From: Vitellaria paradoxa
Taxonomy: Eukaryota > Streptophyta > Magnoliopsida > Ericales > Sapotaceae
Reading direction: 5' to 3'
NCBI GenBank assembly: GCA_019916065.1
Contig: CM034239.1
Location: 41,804,663-41,868,662 of the forward strand
Length of the DNA: 64,000 nt
The translations under genes were made by a program, and so were the position numbers. Of this stretch, positions 1-11,300 are shown piece by piece. Under the pieces are notes generated by a model, which did not search any database, had not been told where the DNA came from, and saw only the letters and a list, made by a program, of their open reading frames with translations. Every line of letters starts with the position of its first letter. The first letter of the stretch is position 1.

Positions 1-460
1 TTGTTTGAACTAATTAAATCACGTTATTGACCGGTTTTTGTGCGGCTCGTATTTACATGCTCTTTGGTTGCCTTTTCAGAAAGGATCATCTAGATCAGAA
101 GCACGGTTCTTCTTCTTCCCAGAGTTATTCTACCAGACATCAGTCAACTCAAATCTAAAAAGTCTTTGAAATCTGAATGGTTTCACGTTGACTTTGATGG
201 TCAAAGTTTTTTTTTGGGGGGGGGGGTAAGGATTGATGGTCAAAGATGTTAAAATTACAAGTAAATTTTGGATGGTACAAGGAGATTCGGGTCCTATACT
301 GAAAATTCACTGTGTTCACCCGAGTCATTAGATTAAGTGTAAGATTCACATTGTAATATGGTCCACACTTGATCTAATGGCTCAATTGAATATTACAGGT
401 CCTAAAATAAGTTTCCACTACAACACCCAATCGGAATAGGCAAGAAAGTAATATGTAATT

Positions 461-756
461 AAGAACCCGCCAAGTAACCCCTTGGGGGTAGTCGAGTTAA
501 TTCGGGTAACGTGCCGTAGAGTTTGGAATCATGTAATCCTAAGTTTGACTCCTCTTCGACAGGAGGGGCGGTCGTCCCTTTATTATAGAGACTGTCTAAT
601 AGTTTTTTTAGCTGAACCGGTCCGTCAGAACTTACTTAGGTTGGTTTACTCTCTGAAGTTCTTGGCCGACTAAGGTCACAGAGCAATTTTCACCCAGTAC
701 TCACCCATAAGATACAGGCTGCGGGATTCCTCGTACTAGAAGAACCCGCTAAGTAA
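461..756 (+). mobile_element. SINE-like insertion with 17-bp target-site duplication
   Basis: A segment of about 262 bp (478-739), clearly more GC-rich than its surroundings, is flanked by direct repeats at 461-477 and 740-756 (AAGAACCCGCYAAGTAA, one mismatch). Near its left end is a tRNA-like pol III promoter layout: an A-box-like stretch (GTAGTCGAGTT, from about 488) and a B-box-like GTTTGACTCC at 543-552. The flanking repeats and promoter-like boxes fit a retrotransposed SINE in + orientation. No poly-A tail is visible at the 3' end, which is atypical but known for some plant SINEs. The family is not identified. Confidence 0.6.
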
Positions 757-838
757 TTTAGCTGAAAGAACCAGAATTTGAGAATAATTTTTGCATATCT
801 TTCATTAACTGAGAACCGTAATTATATACAAAGATGCA

Positions 839-896
839 GCTCTATAATTAGGTAACTAAATCTCCTAGCTCTATAATTAGGTAACTAAATCTCCTA
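839..896. repeat. perfect 29-bp tandem duplication
   Basis: Two identical 29-bp units lie head to tail (839-867 and 868-896), each starting GCTCTATAATTAGG. They look like a recent local duplication and are not coding. Confidence 0.9.
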
Positions 897-1943
897 GTCT
901 TAAGTCGTAAGAATAAATCTTTCCTAACTGAAAGTATACATCCCAAAGATAGAAGATATACAAAAGATATACACGGTAAATTAATTTCTAATTTCCAGCT
1001 AATCCTAACATCTGCAGTTCAAGATTTTCTTAGGATTAACTGTAAATTGGGATCAAGGTCTTGAGTTCAACTTTGATTAACTCTCATCCTATCTTAACTG
1101 ATGCTTGGGTCTTATAGATGGGTTCAACACTTTGTCTACGCAATAAACTTCAATTCAGACAGTAGTTTTGGCTCTCCAACAAAAAAATAAATAAAATATA
1201 ACTAGTAATCAGTAACTCCAACAAACATTCTAAGACCCTAAACTAGTTAATAATTAAGCATGATTTTTCCAAACGTAGTTTCGTTTCCAAGACGCCAAAC
1301 AGTGTATTTTCTACTCTGTTCGGTCTCTTATCAATGACTCCAGGGTCGATTATTCAACCTGACCTCAACTTGATGGAAGAATATTAGTTGTCAAAATACA
1401 ATTAACGCGCATTAATTACTCATTCCATGCACTTACCGAATGGGTGCAATGGTCGTGTCAGGCCACCTAAAGAAGAAAATTAAGCCGCGTTTAGACTCTT
1501 TTTTATGTGTGTGTATATATATATATATATATAATTATCTGAACTGATCATATATACATATATATATATATATAGAAACTTCAAGGTAGTGTGTGTCCAT
1601 ATGAGCACACGTGTTTTGAGAATTGCAGGCTTGCCTTTTCGGCTAGCTTGTCGTCAATTGAGATATATATATAATATATATATGCACAATACATAGAATA
1701 TATCAATAATTGAAGTAATTAAGTTTTAGCTAGGTTTGAACAAATTTAGGTTGACAAAAAGCCTTTACAATACCTTTGAATTGGCTGGGCAGTGTGTGAA
1801 TATGACTTGGTCAATATATATGTAAAATGATCACACAAGCGACTAAAGTGAAGCTTAGAATTTTGTTTGAAACCATAATTTTTGTTTTGAATAACATGGC
1901 TACGTCATACTTACTAAAATGTTTTTTTATTGCAACGTGCCAT

Positions 1944-1946
<3 letters not shown>

Positions 1947-1984
<38 letters not shown>
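1947..1984. repeat. (TA)n microsatellite
   Basis: An uninterrupted run of about 19 TA dinucleotides. Confidence 0.95.
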
Positions 1985-1986
<2 letters not shown>

Positions 1987-2539
1987 TTTCAATACAAGTT
2001 TCTTATCAAAATTTTTGACAAATTAGGGAGTTCTTGATTTGGTATTAGTTTTATAAATGTGTTTTAAGACAGTCAAAAAATGCGTGTGTATGTTGTTTGC
2101 ATTCAAAATTTGATTTTAATTGTGGAAATAATAAAAAAAAAAGTAAATAGAAATACAAACATTGTATAAATATATAATTTAATGACACATTAACATGCCC
2201 AAAAAAATAGAAAATAAAATAAAAAGAAAAAAAAAACAAGTGTAGTTTCAAAACCACTTAATTTTTTTTTTTTTTGGAAGTTTGTCAAATTTATAATTTT
2301 TATTGTCCTGAGTTTTGAAAAATTAAATAAAAAATAAAACAACCACCAAATGCAGAAACAGAATCAGAAAATTAGTTGTTTCTAATTCGGGGCCAAGTAT
2401 ATTCATTCTCTCGTGTATTTTGGGAGTTAGGCAGGATGTAGGTGGGTGTAAATTGATCAGTATTGGTGTTAATGAATGACCTAGTAGTTGGTTTTGACAT
2501 TGCCGACTTCAAAAATTAATGTAAATTTTTCTAAACTAA

Positions 2540-2910
2540 GGCTCGTTTGGCGCAACAAAAAAATTCTGAAACCTCTAAAATTTTCTAACACATTTTGCAC
2601 TCCTTATAGTTTGTAAAATTTTTATAAATTTATATATATCTATAAATCTCAACAATTTTTTACAAACTCTAATAAATTTTTTTTACAAACCCCGAAAACT
2701 TTAAACCACTTTCAATAAATTTTAACGTAAAATCGTTTCGACAGAATCAAAAAAATCATTCGGATGGTTTCTTTCTTCAAAAAGTCGAATCAAATGTCAA
2801 AAAATTTTACTATTCATTTCTGAAAAACGTGATTTTGTGATTGCGTGCTAAATGTCAAAAAATTTTTCAAATCATATTTTTCTTTATTTTTTACCTTGCC
2901 AAACAGACCC
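2540..2910. mobile_element. PIF/Harbinger-like MITE, family A copy 1
   Basis: A non-coding element of 371 bp flanked by TAA on both sides (2537-2539 and 2911-2913). Its ends form imperfect inverted repeats: GGCTCGTTTGGCG on the left and, read from the other strand, GGGTCTGTTTGGCAAGG on the right. A 3-bp TAA/TTA target duplication with this kind of terminus is typical of PIF/Harbinger-derived MITEs. Its reverse complement matches the elements at 17969-18406 and 18440-18853 along most of its length, so it belongs to a local family. Confidence 0.7.
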
Positions 2911-5900
2911 TAAGTTGGCAAGTCTGATTTTTCTTCTTTGAAGTTCATCATACAGTCTTATCTCGTCATTGGATCCTATGGTAAGCAAATTCATGGTAAG
3001 ACAAAACTTGTATTAGGCAAAGAGCTTATAGTTTATATGGTAGAGCATCGTAGAATTTGTCAAAGTCTATATGTCACTAGACCTATATTCATATATATAT
3101 ATATATATATATATATGCATAATGCATTAATTCAAAATGGTAGGCCAACTATCAAGGTCAAAATCTAGTGGTCCTAGAGAATCCTATGAGCAGTCATGGC
3201 CACATAATTCGTATTTTCTAACTTCTTTTAATTGGGATGGTGAATCGGGTCACTTTTAAGATTAGCCAATGGTTTTCATGGAGGAAGAAAACAGAAAAAT
3301 GAAGAGTTAGCTTTTTTTTTTTTTTTTTTTTTCAAAAGAAAATGCTACTCCATCGCATAGTTCATTAGAAAACGTCAATTATAATAATGTGATAATAGAA
3401 CTCCTAAAATTAGTGTGCATTTTAATGGTTATTTTTATTTAATATAACGGGTTTACAAATTTCCGTATATTTCAAATAATATTATACACGAGTAACATAA
3501 CACTTTTTTCAAAGGTCTAAAATTCTAATTTCTAAATTACTATAGTATAGTTAAATAGTTAGGTTCTTCATCTAATGACATTAATATTGTTTGAGGTAGA
3601 CATTCACTCGAATACATGCTCGTCACTTGACTTTTTTTCTCAAAAAAAGTATTTGAAAACATAAAAAACGTTAAGGAAACGAGTTGGGAGGGAGTCCTAG
3701 ATAAAGAACTCCTTAACGATCCAATCAAGTCGATGAAAACTAAAGAAAGAATATAGAGAGAAAGTCTAAATGATCATAAATAGTGTACATTTTTTGTTAA
3801 TATCTCTTGAATATATATAAAGCGTAGAAAAGTAAAAGTTAATGAAATATTAATAAACTGTAATACTCTGCTAATTACACTAATCTCTCAAATTCCTTTG
3901 CAATCTCAATGATAGCTTATAGTGCATTTAATATATATGAGATAATTTAATTAGCAAAATATTAGGTAAAATGTGATAAATTTGAGAATATTATGTGTCC
4001 CATTATACTCCTTGTAGTTAAAATAACAACCTGACCTAGTTGGACTATTACCATGCTGGTGAAGTCAGAAAAAAAAAAAAAAAACACACAATACTAAATT
4101 TTGTGATCAAGATTATGTCGTGTATAAAATCTATTTTTAGTACCATCGAATGTTATACACTCTGGTTAAGAGGTTTACCTTTTACCCACGGACGCGGTGA
4201 CACGTAGCTATACTTTGGCTTTCGGCCGAAAGTAACACGGCAAACGCTGGAAAGATTTGGTAAAACACATGGTATGACTTGAAAATTCAATCATGCAGTG
4301 CACATGCAAGGCTAGCTAGCACTCTAATGGAAATCAATGTGATTTGGGTACATATGACTACGACTAAAAAGCCCACAAAGTGCCTAACAGAGAATCAAGA
4401 TCAAAATCTTTTGCAATTTTTGGCAGTTTGAATTTCTTTTTTTTTTCTTTTTTAATTTTTGGTATTAATTGAAGAATTGTATAAATTACATTTTTGTCTT
4501 TCCATGTTGTGTTAGTTAAAAAGAAAAAGAAGTATAATAATTTCTTCAACTGGGGAAGTTACTTAATTTTTTTTTATCAAAACAAAAAAAAAATTACAAA
4601 AAATTAAAAAAATTATATTTGTCAAGCGCAGCACGAAAACTCATGAGTATTAAAAGCCTAGTTGGTAATGAACAATTGCCCCACACCACCACACCAAACA
4701 AAAAATGGAACAACGCAACAAAGCTTTAATTTTGAATTCTTTTAAAAAGTAATATATATATATATATATATATATATCATAACTTTTTGAATCCATCCCA
4801 TAAAAAAAAAAAAAAGGAGTGTGCACTCATTTACCCTAATTTTTTTTTCTTCAAAAAAATTGTGACATAATGCATGTCTTTAATAATAAGATTTCTCGTC
4901 TTTAAAGTGATTAGCTTACAGGAAAATCATATCATTTTATACTTTTATCTAATAAATAATCATGTTTATATAATACTACTTCAAAACTGAACTTATTAAA
5001 GTGTCTTTAGAACATCTGCACTACTAGTTCTTTTTAGCAAATTTTTTAGAATGCGGTAAAAACTTAGATTTTTTTTTTTTAATTTTACAGATTTTCTATT
5101 TAATAATACTCAATTTTATATAAACTCTTCTGTGTGACATTTAAATATTGATTGCTCTAGTTAATTTTTATTCATTATTCAATAATCATCAATAAATATA
5201 ATTATAGTACGTAACTATATTTTTAACGGCTACATTTTTGAAAACAAAAAATATAATAGCATTTTTAATGTTATTGCATACGCATACATGTATATATATC
5301 AGTTGAAAAAAAAAAAAAAATCGAGATGGAGAATGATCAGAAAAACCATGCTTGATTATATCCAGTTTGGAGAGGCTTACTAGCAATGAACATATGTACT
5401 TCCAAGTTTCCAGCCACTGAAACCTTCAGCGGAAAATTACTGCCTCCTCAATGGTAGTGCAGAAATTGGCTTGGTGCAAGGGCGGAGAGAGAAAGAGAGA
5501 GAGATAGAGGGGCAGAGGCATTGTTGAAGCAGACGAGTCTGCCAAAGTGCTGTGGTCCAGTATATACCAGCAATCTGGGGAACAAATTGGAAGTTGAAAC
5601 TATTGTTACTTGCTGCAGCTAATGATCTTCTCCTTCTCCTTCTTCTTCTGCAACAACAATATATATATATATATAATTAATTAAAGAAGATTTTGACTTA
5701 GAGCTGGCAGTACATAGATGATGATGATGATGATGATATGGCATGCGGTGGTGGGTGGGGGGTTTAGAAATGAAGTGAGAATTAAAGCAAATGAGGGTGA
5801 AAGGAGAATGGGGCATGGATCGACATGGTTACCTAGGAAAAGGGGTAAGGTAATGAAGGGCCACTGACTTGAATGCCTCCATTTTATTGCATTGGTGGAC

Positions 5901-7038
5901 ATTATGGTTCGACTTGTTTAGGTTCGAAAGATTAGTATTTCACATGGGCATCAATTCATTGTGTCTTAAATGAGCTAGCCTCACCTTTCCCTCCAACGTA
6001 AAATATTTGACATGGCATAAAAATAAATAAATTCTCATTTTTTTATTTGTTTGAGAGAAAGGAATCTAAAATATATAATCGATAAACATTAACATTCTAT
6101 ACAACTAATATGAAACACGTACATCTCGTACTTTTTTACATCTTATATATACACATGTATATGCGCATAGGATATAATATTAAATAAATAATTCTAAGAT
6201 CTACATTATAGTTTTTATCTATTACAACGTAAAGAGTGACGTTAGTATTATAAAGTTCATCTGAAACTAATAAAGAATGACGCAAAATTTAAGTTACATT
6301 TGGTGATTATTAACCGGTAGATTAGCTACTATTTACAAATTTTTTGGTACTTTTTTTTAAATGATTAAATTTTTTCTCTTATATTTCAAATTTCTTTTAA
6401 ATCTTTTAAATTTTGAAGGACAAAAAAAATTTAATTAACAAAAAATTAAAATGTTAATTATTAAAAAATTAGTTTTTTCTGTTTCAAACACACACAAAAA
6501 AAGGTTAACTTTCTAGTTAACAGTTACCAAAGTGAACTAACTTTTTTTTTTCTCAAACTTAACCTTGTACGTGGGCGCAAGACTATAAAATATAATTAAG
6601 TACTATGGTCTATAAATATATTTAATATATGATGCATGCGAACTATATTGATATATGTTATTACAACCGTGAATAATTATCTACTTATTCTTTTAAAATA
6701 AAATTTCTATAAATATATACTTGATAGACAAAATTATCACGGCTATGTCATTCATTCTGAGCATGCTTTTTTTTTTTTTTATAGAGTAGTTGAAAATTGT
6801 GAAAGTTTAACATGCAAGTTTTAATTGATTTCATGAGATTAATCTAGAAAAGCAAGCACCAATGATGTTTTTGTTTTTGTTTTTTCACCATGCCATCGTC
6901 TCCGCCCCTGACTCCATCATCGTATGTAATTAACCTCCCTCTGTTTCTCCCTCTCTCTCTCTCTCTCTCTCCCCCTCACTCTCTCTCAAGTTAGCCTCTC
7001 CCAAATTATACGCATTTCCTTGTCCCACACCAGTGACC

Positions 7039-7585
7039 TAGTGGCGGAGCCACGTTAGGGTAAGGGGGGCAAGTGACCCCTGAATTTTTGATATTAAATT
7101 ATAAAAATGTCCTTGACATTTTATTTTTAATTGAAAAATAAATGAATTCAAAGTTAGGTTATATTAGTCTTATTTAAAAATTAAGGTAAATTCAAAAATT
7201 TTCAACATAAAAAGAGTTTATAAAAATTAAACCCAAGTATTTTTTTGAAATAAAATATATTGTCCTATTACACTATTCAATATTTTTATGCATAATATCA
7301 AAAAAATATAATATATAACATAATAAATTCTATAAACAATAAAAACTTAATAATAATTATATTTTTTTAAGTAATGATAGGTATCTTATTAAATCTCAGA
7401 TACTGTTAAAATAACTAGTTAAACCATTAAATTGAAAAAAGTATAATCAACGGTTTAATGTTCAAGAATAATTTTATCTCTCCCTAAAAGTGATATTATT
7501 TCTCTCCTACTCTTAATCCGAAGATAACTTATTATTTCCGTCTTAGATACCTGATACCCCTGACTGAAAATTCTAGATCCGCCCT
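7039..7585. mobile_element. possible hAT-like non-autonomous element
   Basis: The left edge reads AGTGGCGGAGCCACG. The right edge, on the other strand, reads CAGGGCGGATCTAGAATTTT. Both resemble the CAGGGGCGGAxCCAG-type termini common in plant hAT-derived repeats. The interior is AT-rich and non-coding. The sequence CACACCAS occurs just outside both ends, but the spacing does not give a clean 8-bp duplication, so the class is uncertain. Confidence 0.35.
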
Positions 7586-8098
7586 GCACACCACGCAGCA
7601 TGGTACAGACAAAATTTTTACTGTGTAACAGTAAAAAGATATGGTACCAACACAGAAAGTAAGCGGCGGTGAAAAATAAATAGGTAACTCAATGGAGTAC
7701 TTTTTGAGAACCTCGTTCTCTTTCCCTGAGAGGGTTTTTTCCTATAAACCCATTATGATGTCATAAGTATATTAAAAAAATATTATCTTTGGCTTCGCTT
7801 TTGTTTTGATCTCAAATCATGCAAAACAGTGCTCTAATGAAAGGGCTTTTGGACTTTTCTTTTCTTTTTTCTTTTTCTTTTTTTTATTAATCTCTAGTCA
7901 TTACAAGCCATGACAATTGTTTGAGCCCCTTGGCCAGCTCATTCACTCAGCATCACCACCGAACCCCCATCTCTCTCTAACCATTTCTCTCTCTACAACT
8001 GCTCCTTTTCAACGCTTTCTCAACCAGATCTCTTGGACTCAATCCTTGGAGATGCGTGCTTGCTGAGACTTCCCTATCTTCTCTGGTTTTCCGGGTCC

Positions 8099-8132
8099 TC
8101 TCTCTCTCTCTCTCTCGCTCGCTCGCTCGCTC
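8099..8132. repeat. (CT)n/(CTCG)n tract in the ULT1 leader region
   Basis: A (CT)n run passes into four to five CTCG/CGCT units about 230 bp before the ULT1-like start codon. A second purine tract (GA-rich, 8330-8356) abuts the ATG. Pyrimidine patches of this kind are common in plant 5' leaders. The transcription start cannot be fixed from sequence alone. Confidence 0.8.
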
Positions 8133-8356
8133 GTATAAACATTGCATTTATGGCTATATGTACCTATATGTAGAGATATGTTGGTACCCATGTTGTATTA
8201 CTTCAGTTTCGACATACCCATTTCCTGCATCTGATTTTCTTTGTTGTTTTTGCGGGGTTTAGTTCGATTTCCATTTGAAAGATTCGTCTTTTTTGTGATT
8301 TATTTTGGGTTGCTATAACAGGGTTTTGGAGAGAGAGATATATAGAGAGAGAGAGA

Positions 8357-11300
8357 ATGGAGAATGGTGTGGTGAGAGAAAGTGGTGCGGCTGCGTCAAT
8401 GTTCAGCGAGGAGGAGGTGAAGGAGATGAGCGGGTTCAAACGAGGAGATGACTATGTGGAGGTGATGTGTGGCTGTACGAGCCATAGATATGGTGATGCT
8501 GTTGGGACGCTTAGGGTTTTCGTCAGTGGTGATCTCGAAATCAGCTGCGAATGCACACCTGGTTGTCAGGAAGGTCTCTTTCTCTCTCTTTGTCTCTCTT
8601 TCTCTCTGTCTCGACCGATATGCACGATGTGCGCATTTATATGTAGACTCGTCTTGAAGTTGATGGGTTTCACCCTCTGCTATCTGGTCTGCTTTTACCA
8701 TGGAATGTGATTTCTTGTTGGTTGTTATAATGTTATTCATGGATTTGAATCTTATTTTGAGATTTACTTTCAGTTTCTCTTATACATTTCAAGTGTATGA
8801 TAATTTGTCTATGTGAACGTGTTTTCGTCAATATCATTCAACATATGGTGCAGCTACATGCCTCTTACTTTTGATGCCACGGTTTGGATTGAACCATGGC
8901 CTTTTTTTTCTGCTGAGCAGATAACTCTTTTCAAATGAATATTACACAATGAAAACTACTTCTATATTGTTTGTGGTGATTGCAACCATTTGCAGGCTGC
9001 TTTTAATGTTTTGATTTTTAAATACTAGAGTTCTGTTCTTCCTGTTTGAAGAAGTCTATTCTTTGTTTAATCATACAGCATGGTTGGTTTTCATACATGG
9101 GGTATTATCCATGATACTTCTTGCCCAATGATACGTCATCACTAGTGTTGTTGACAATTAGAGCTGATTTTATTGATGCAATTGAGAATTACTTGGTCCA
9201 CAGGCCAAGGTACTTGTGCTAGTGACGAGACAATATATATTTGGATTACAATGAGGTGTTTGTGACCTCTGATATTAAAATTAATTAGTTTGTGATTATC
9301 TTCATTGCAGAAGTTTACAAAATTAATAGTTAGATGTATGGATGGTTTGAGTGTTTAAAGTGTACCTTATCTGAGGAGCGGGTGATCTATGGAAGGGCTC
9401 CATTCCTTTCTTTCTTCATAAAATGTGTAAGTTTCAATGTAACTTATCAGCATAAGAAGAATTGATGTTGAATGAAATATTCCGAATTGGGCTGGTGGAT
9501 GAAGTGACACTTAGGAATGCAATTGGAAAATTGTATGCGAGCATCACCTGACTACACAGAGTGTATTCTCTTATGGGTGGAGCAGTTGTATGTGAGAAGT
9601 AGATGAATTTCTCTCAACAATGTTAATTTTCTCAACTGCAAACCTTCAATGTCATGTTCAGGCGTGCTATTTAAAGAATATGTTGAGAGCTTTGCAATTT
9701 GCACTTAAATTTTCTTTTCCTGTCAAAGCTGGCTGCTTTCCAGCTATTCTTCTGGTTTTATGAAAGGAATGCGGTGATACAATGTCATTAGTACTTTGTT
9801 CAGGTTTTTATCTTGGTTAGTTTATTCTCTTTAGGCATTCATGAGGAGATCAGTGTTAAGTGTGGGGCGCATGTGATCATTGAAAAATGGAAGCATATAA
9901 ATACTGGATTTCGAGTTCATTGTTGTCTTTTTGTCAGTAGTTTAGTTAAGCTATTTTTTCTCTTATTTTTTGAATATGTTATCTGTCTTTTTGGTCTGTA
10001 GTTTTGTTTAGTTCTTCTCTCTCTTTTTTTTTTTTTTTTTTGAATATGTTATCTTCAGGCTTACTTATTGGTTCAATTATTCAGAAATTTGCTTACTTTT
10101 TTGTTTTTGTTTTAATGATTAGACAAGTTGAGCCCTGCTGCATTTGAGAAGCACTCTGGAAGAGAAACTGCTAGAAAATGGAAGAATAATATTTGGATCA
10201 TTGTCAATGGGGAGAAGGTTCCTTTGTATAAGACACCACTGCTTAAATATTACAATCAAGCTTCAAAGGGTGCCAATGGGTCCCACAGATCACAGAATGG
10301 GCGAGTTTGTCATCGTGATGAGTTTGTTCGCTGCACTAGGTGTAACAAAGAGCGCAGATTCCGTCTCCGCAACAAAGAGGAGTGCCGGATTTATCATGAT
10401 GCCTTGGCAGATGAGAACTGGAAATGTGCTGATATGCCATTTGACAAGTATGCTCCCTTTTACTCAACTGGAGAAATGCTTACTTGGATATTCTTAGATG
10501 TGCATGGTTAAATGTCTTTTTTTTCTCTTTTGAATGGAAGGCCTTTAGCAAATTGGAATATGCTACCATAGTTTCCACTATACAAAAATGAACTCTGTTG
10601 GGGTATTGAATATTGACTGCATATTTCATGGATACCAATTTGTAGTGTAAAGAGGATTTGGTTTTGTTATGGATAGATGTGTAGATAGTTAAGGGTCTTT
10701 CATGGCTATACTTCCTCATTAAACTTTTGTTGTGGTCTGGCTTCAGCTAGAGAGCTGTGGTCATTTTATATCCTTTTGTTTGGCAGCACCTGAATTCATG
10801 TATTAAAAATACATTGCTTCTTCATCATACTGGTCTGTTTTTTATGCATATTGACAATTTATTTTATTACTAAGTTGCTTTATTTGATTCTAATGCTTTC
10901 ATTGTGTCACGTGAACAACTCTTGTAGCTTGTAGCAATTCTTTTACATAATTTTGACTGGCGAGGTTTCAACATTTATGGTTTAGTCTAGATGGTGGTGT
11001 TAATATACAAGACTTATTGTCAATTTTCTTAGTTGATGCGTCAAGTTGTTATGAAGTTTTTCCTTTTATGAACTTATGATAATATGGTAAGGCTTGAGAA
11101 TGGTAAGTGTAATAGATGATCTATTAGGTTTCTATAAGCTAACCTATCACTGCAGTGCAAAATGCTGTCTCTCTTTCTTGTGGTTGGCAAGGTGAATTAT
11201 TAAAATTTTGAAGTGCATTTACCATTGCATTTTCTGGATAGAATGCACAATCGACATGCACCAATACACTTGCTTTCATCCTAAGTTTACATGATTTGGA

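Larger units (their letters stand above)
1..8356. other. repeat-rich intergenic region upstream of ULT1-like gene
   Basis: No convincing protein-coding gene is seen. The stretch is AT-rich, with poly-A/T runs and several (TA)n tracts (about 1513-1533, 1558-1575, 1947-1984, 3093-3116, 4749-4778). It also holds a SINE-like insertion, a 29-bp tandem duplication, one PIF/Harbinger-like MITE, a possible hAT-like element and a (GAT)n tract near 5718. Short open frames here are interrupted by microsatellites (poly-YI translations) and have no recognisable domains. Confidence 0.7.

Noticed and set aside
5400..5660. Possible miRNA precursor or exon with GGTTTCAGTGGCTGGAAAC
   Set aside because: No extended stem and no match to conserved plant miRNA sequences that I recognise.
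5619..5902. - strand frames with His or Ile runs
   Set aside because: The homopolymers are translations of a (GAT)n microsatellite; no conserved protein recognised.
10144..10497. 117-codon + frame overlapping ULT1 exon 2
   Set aside because: Frame-shifted shadow; the conserved ULT protein uses the frame containing AAFEKHSGRETARKWKNN.
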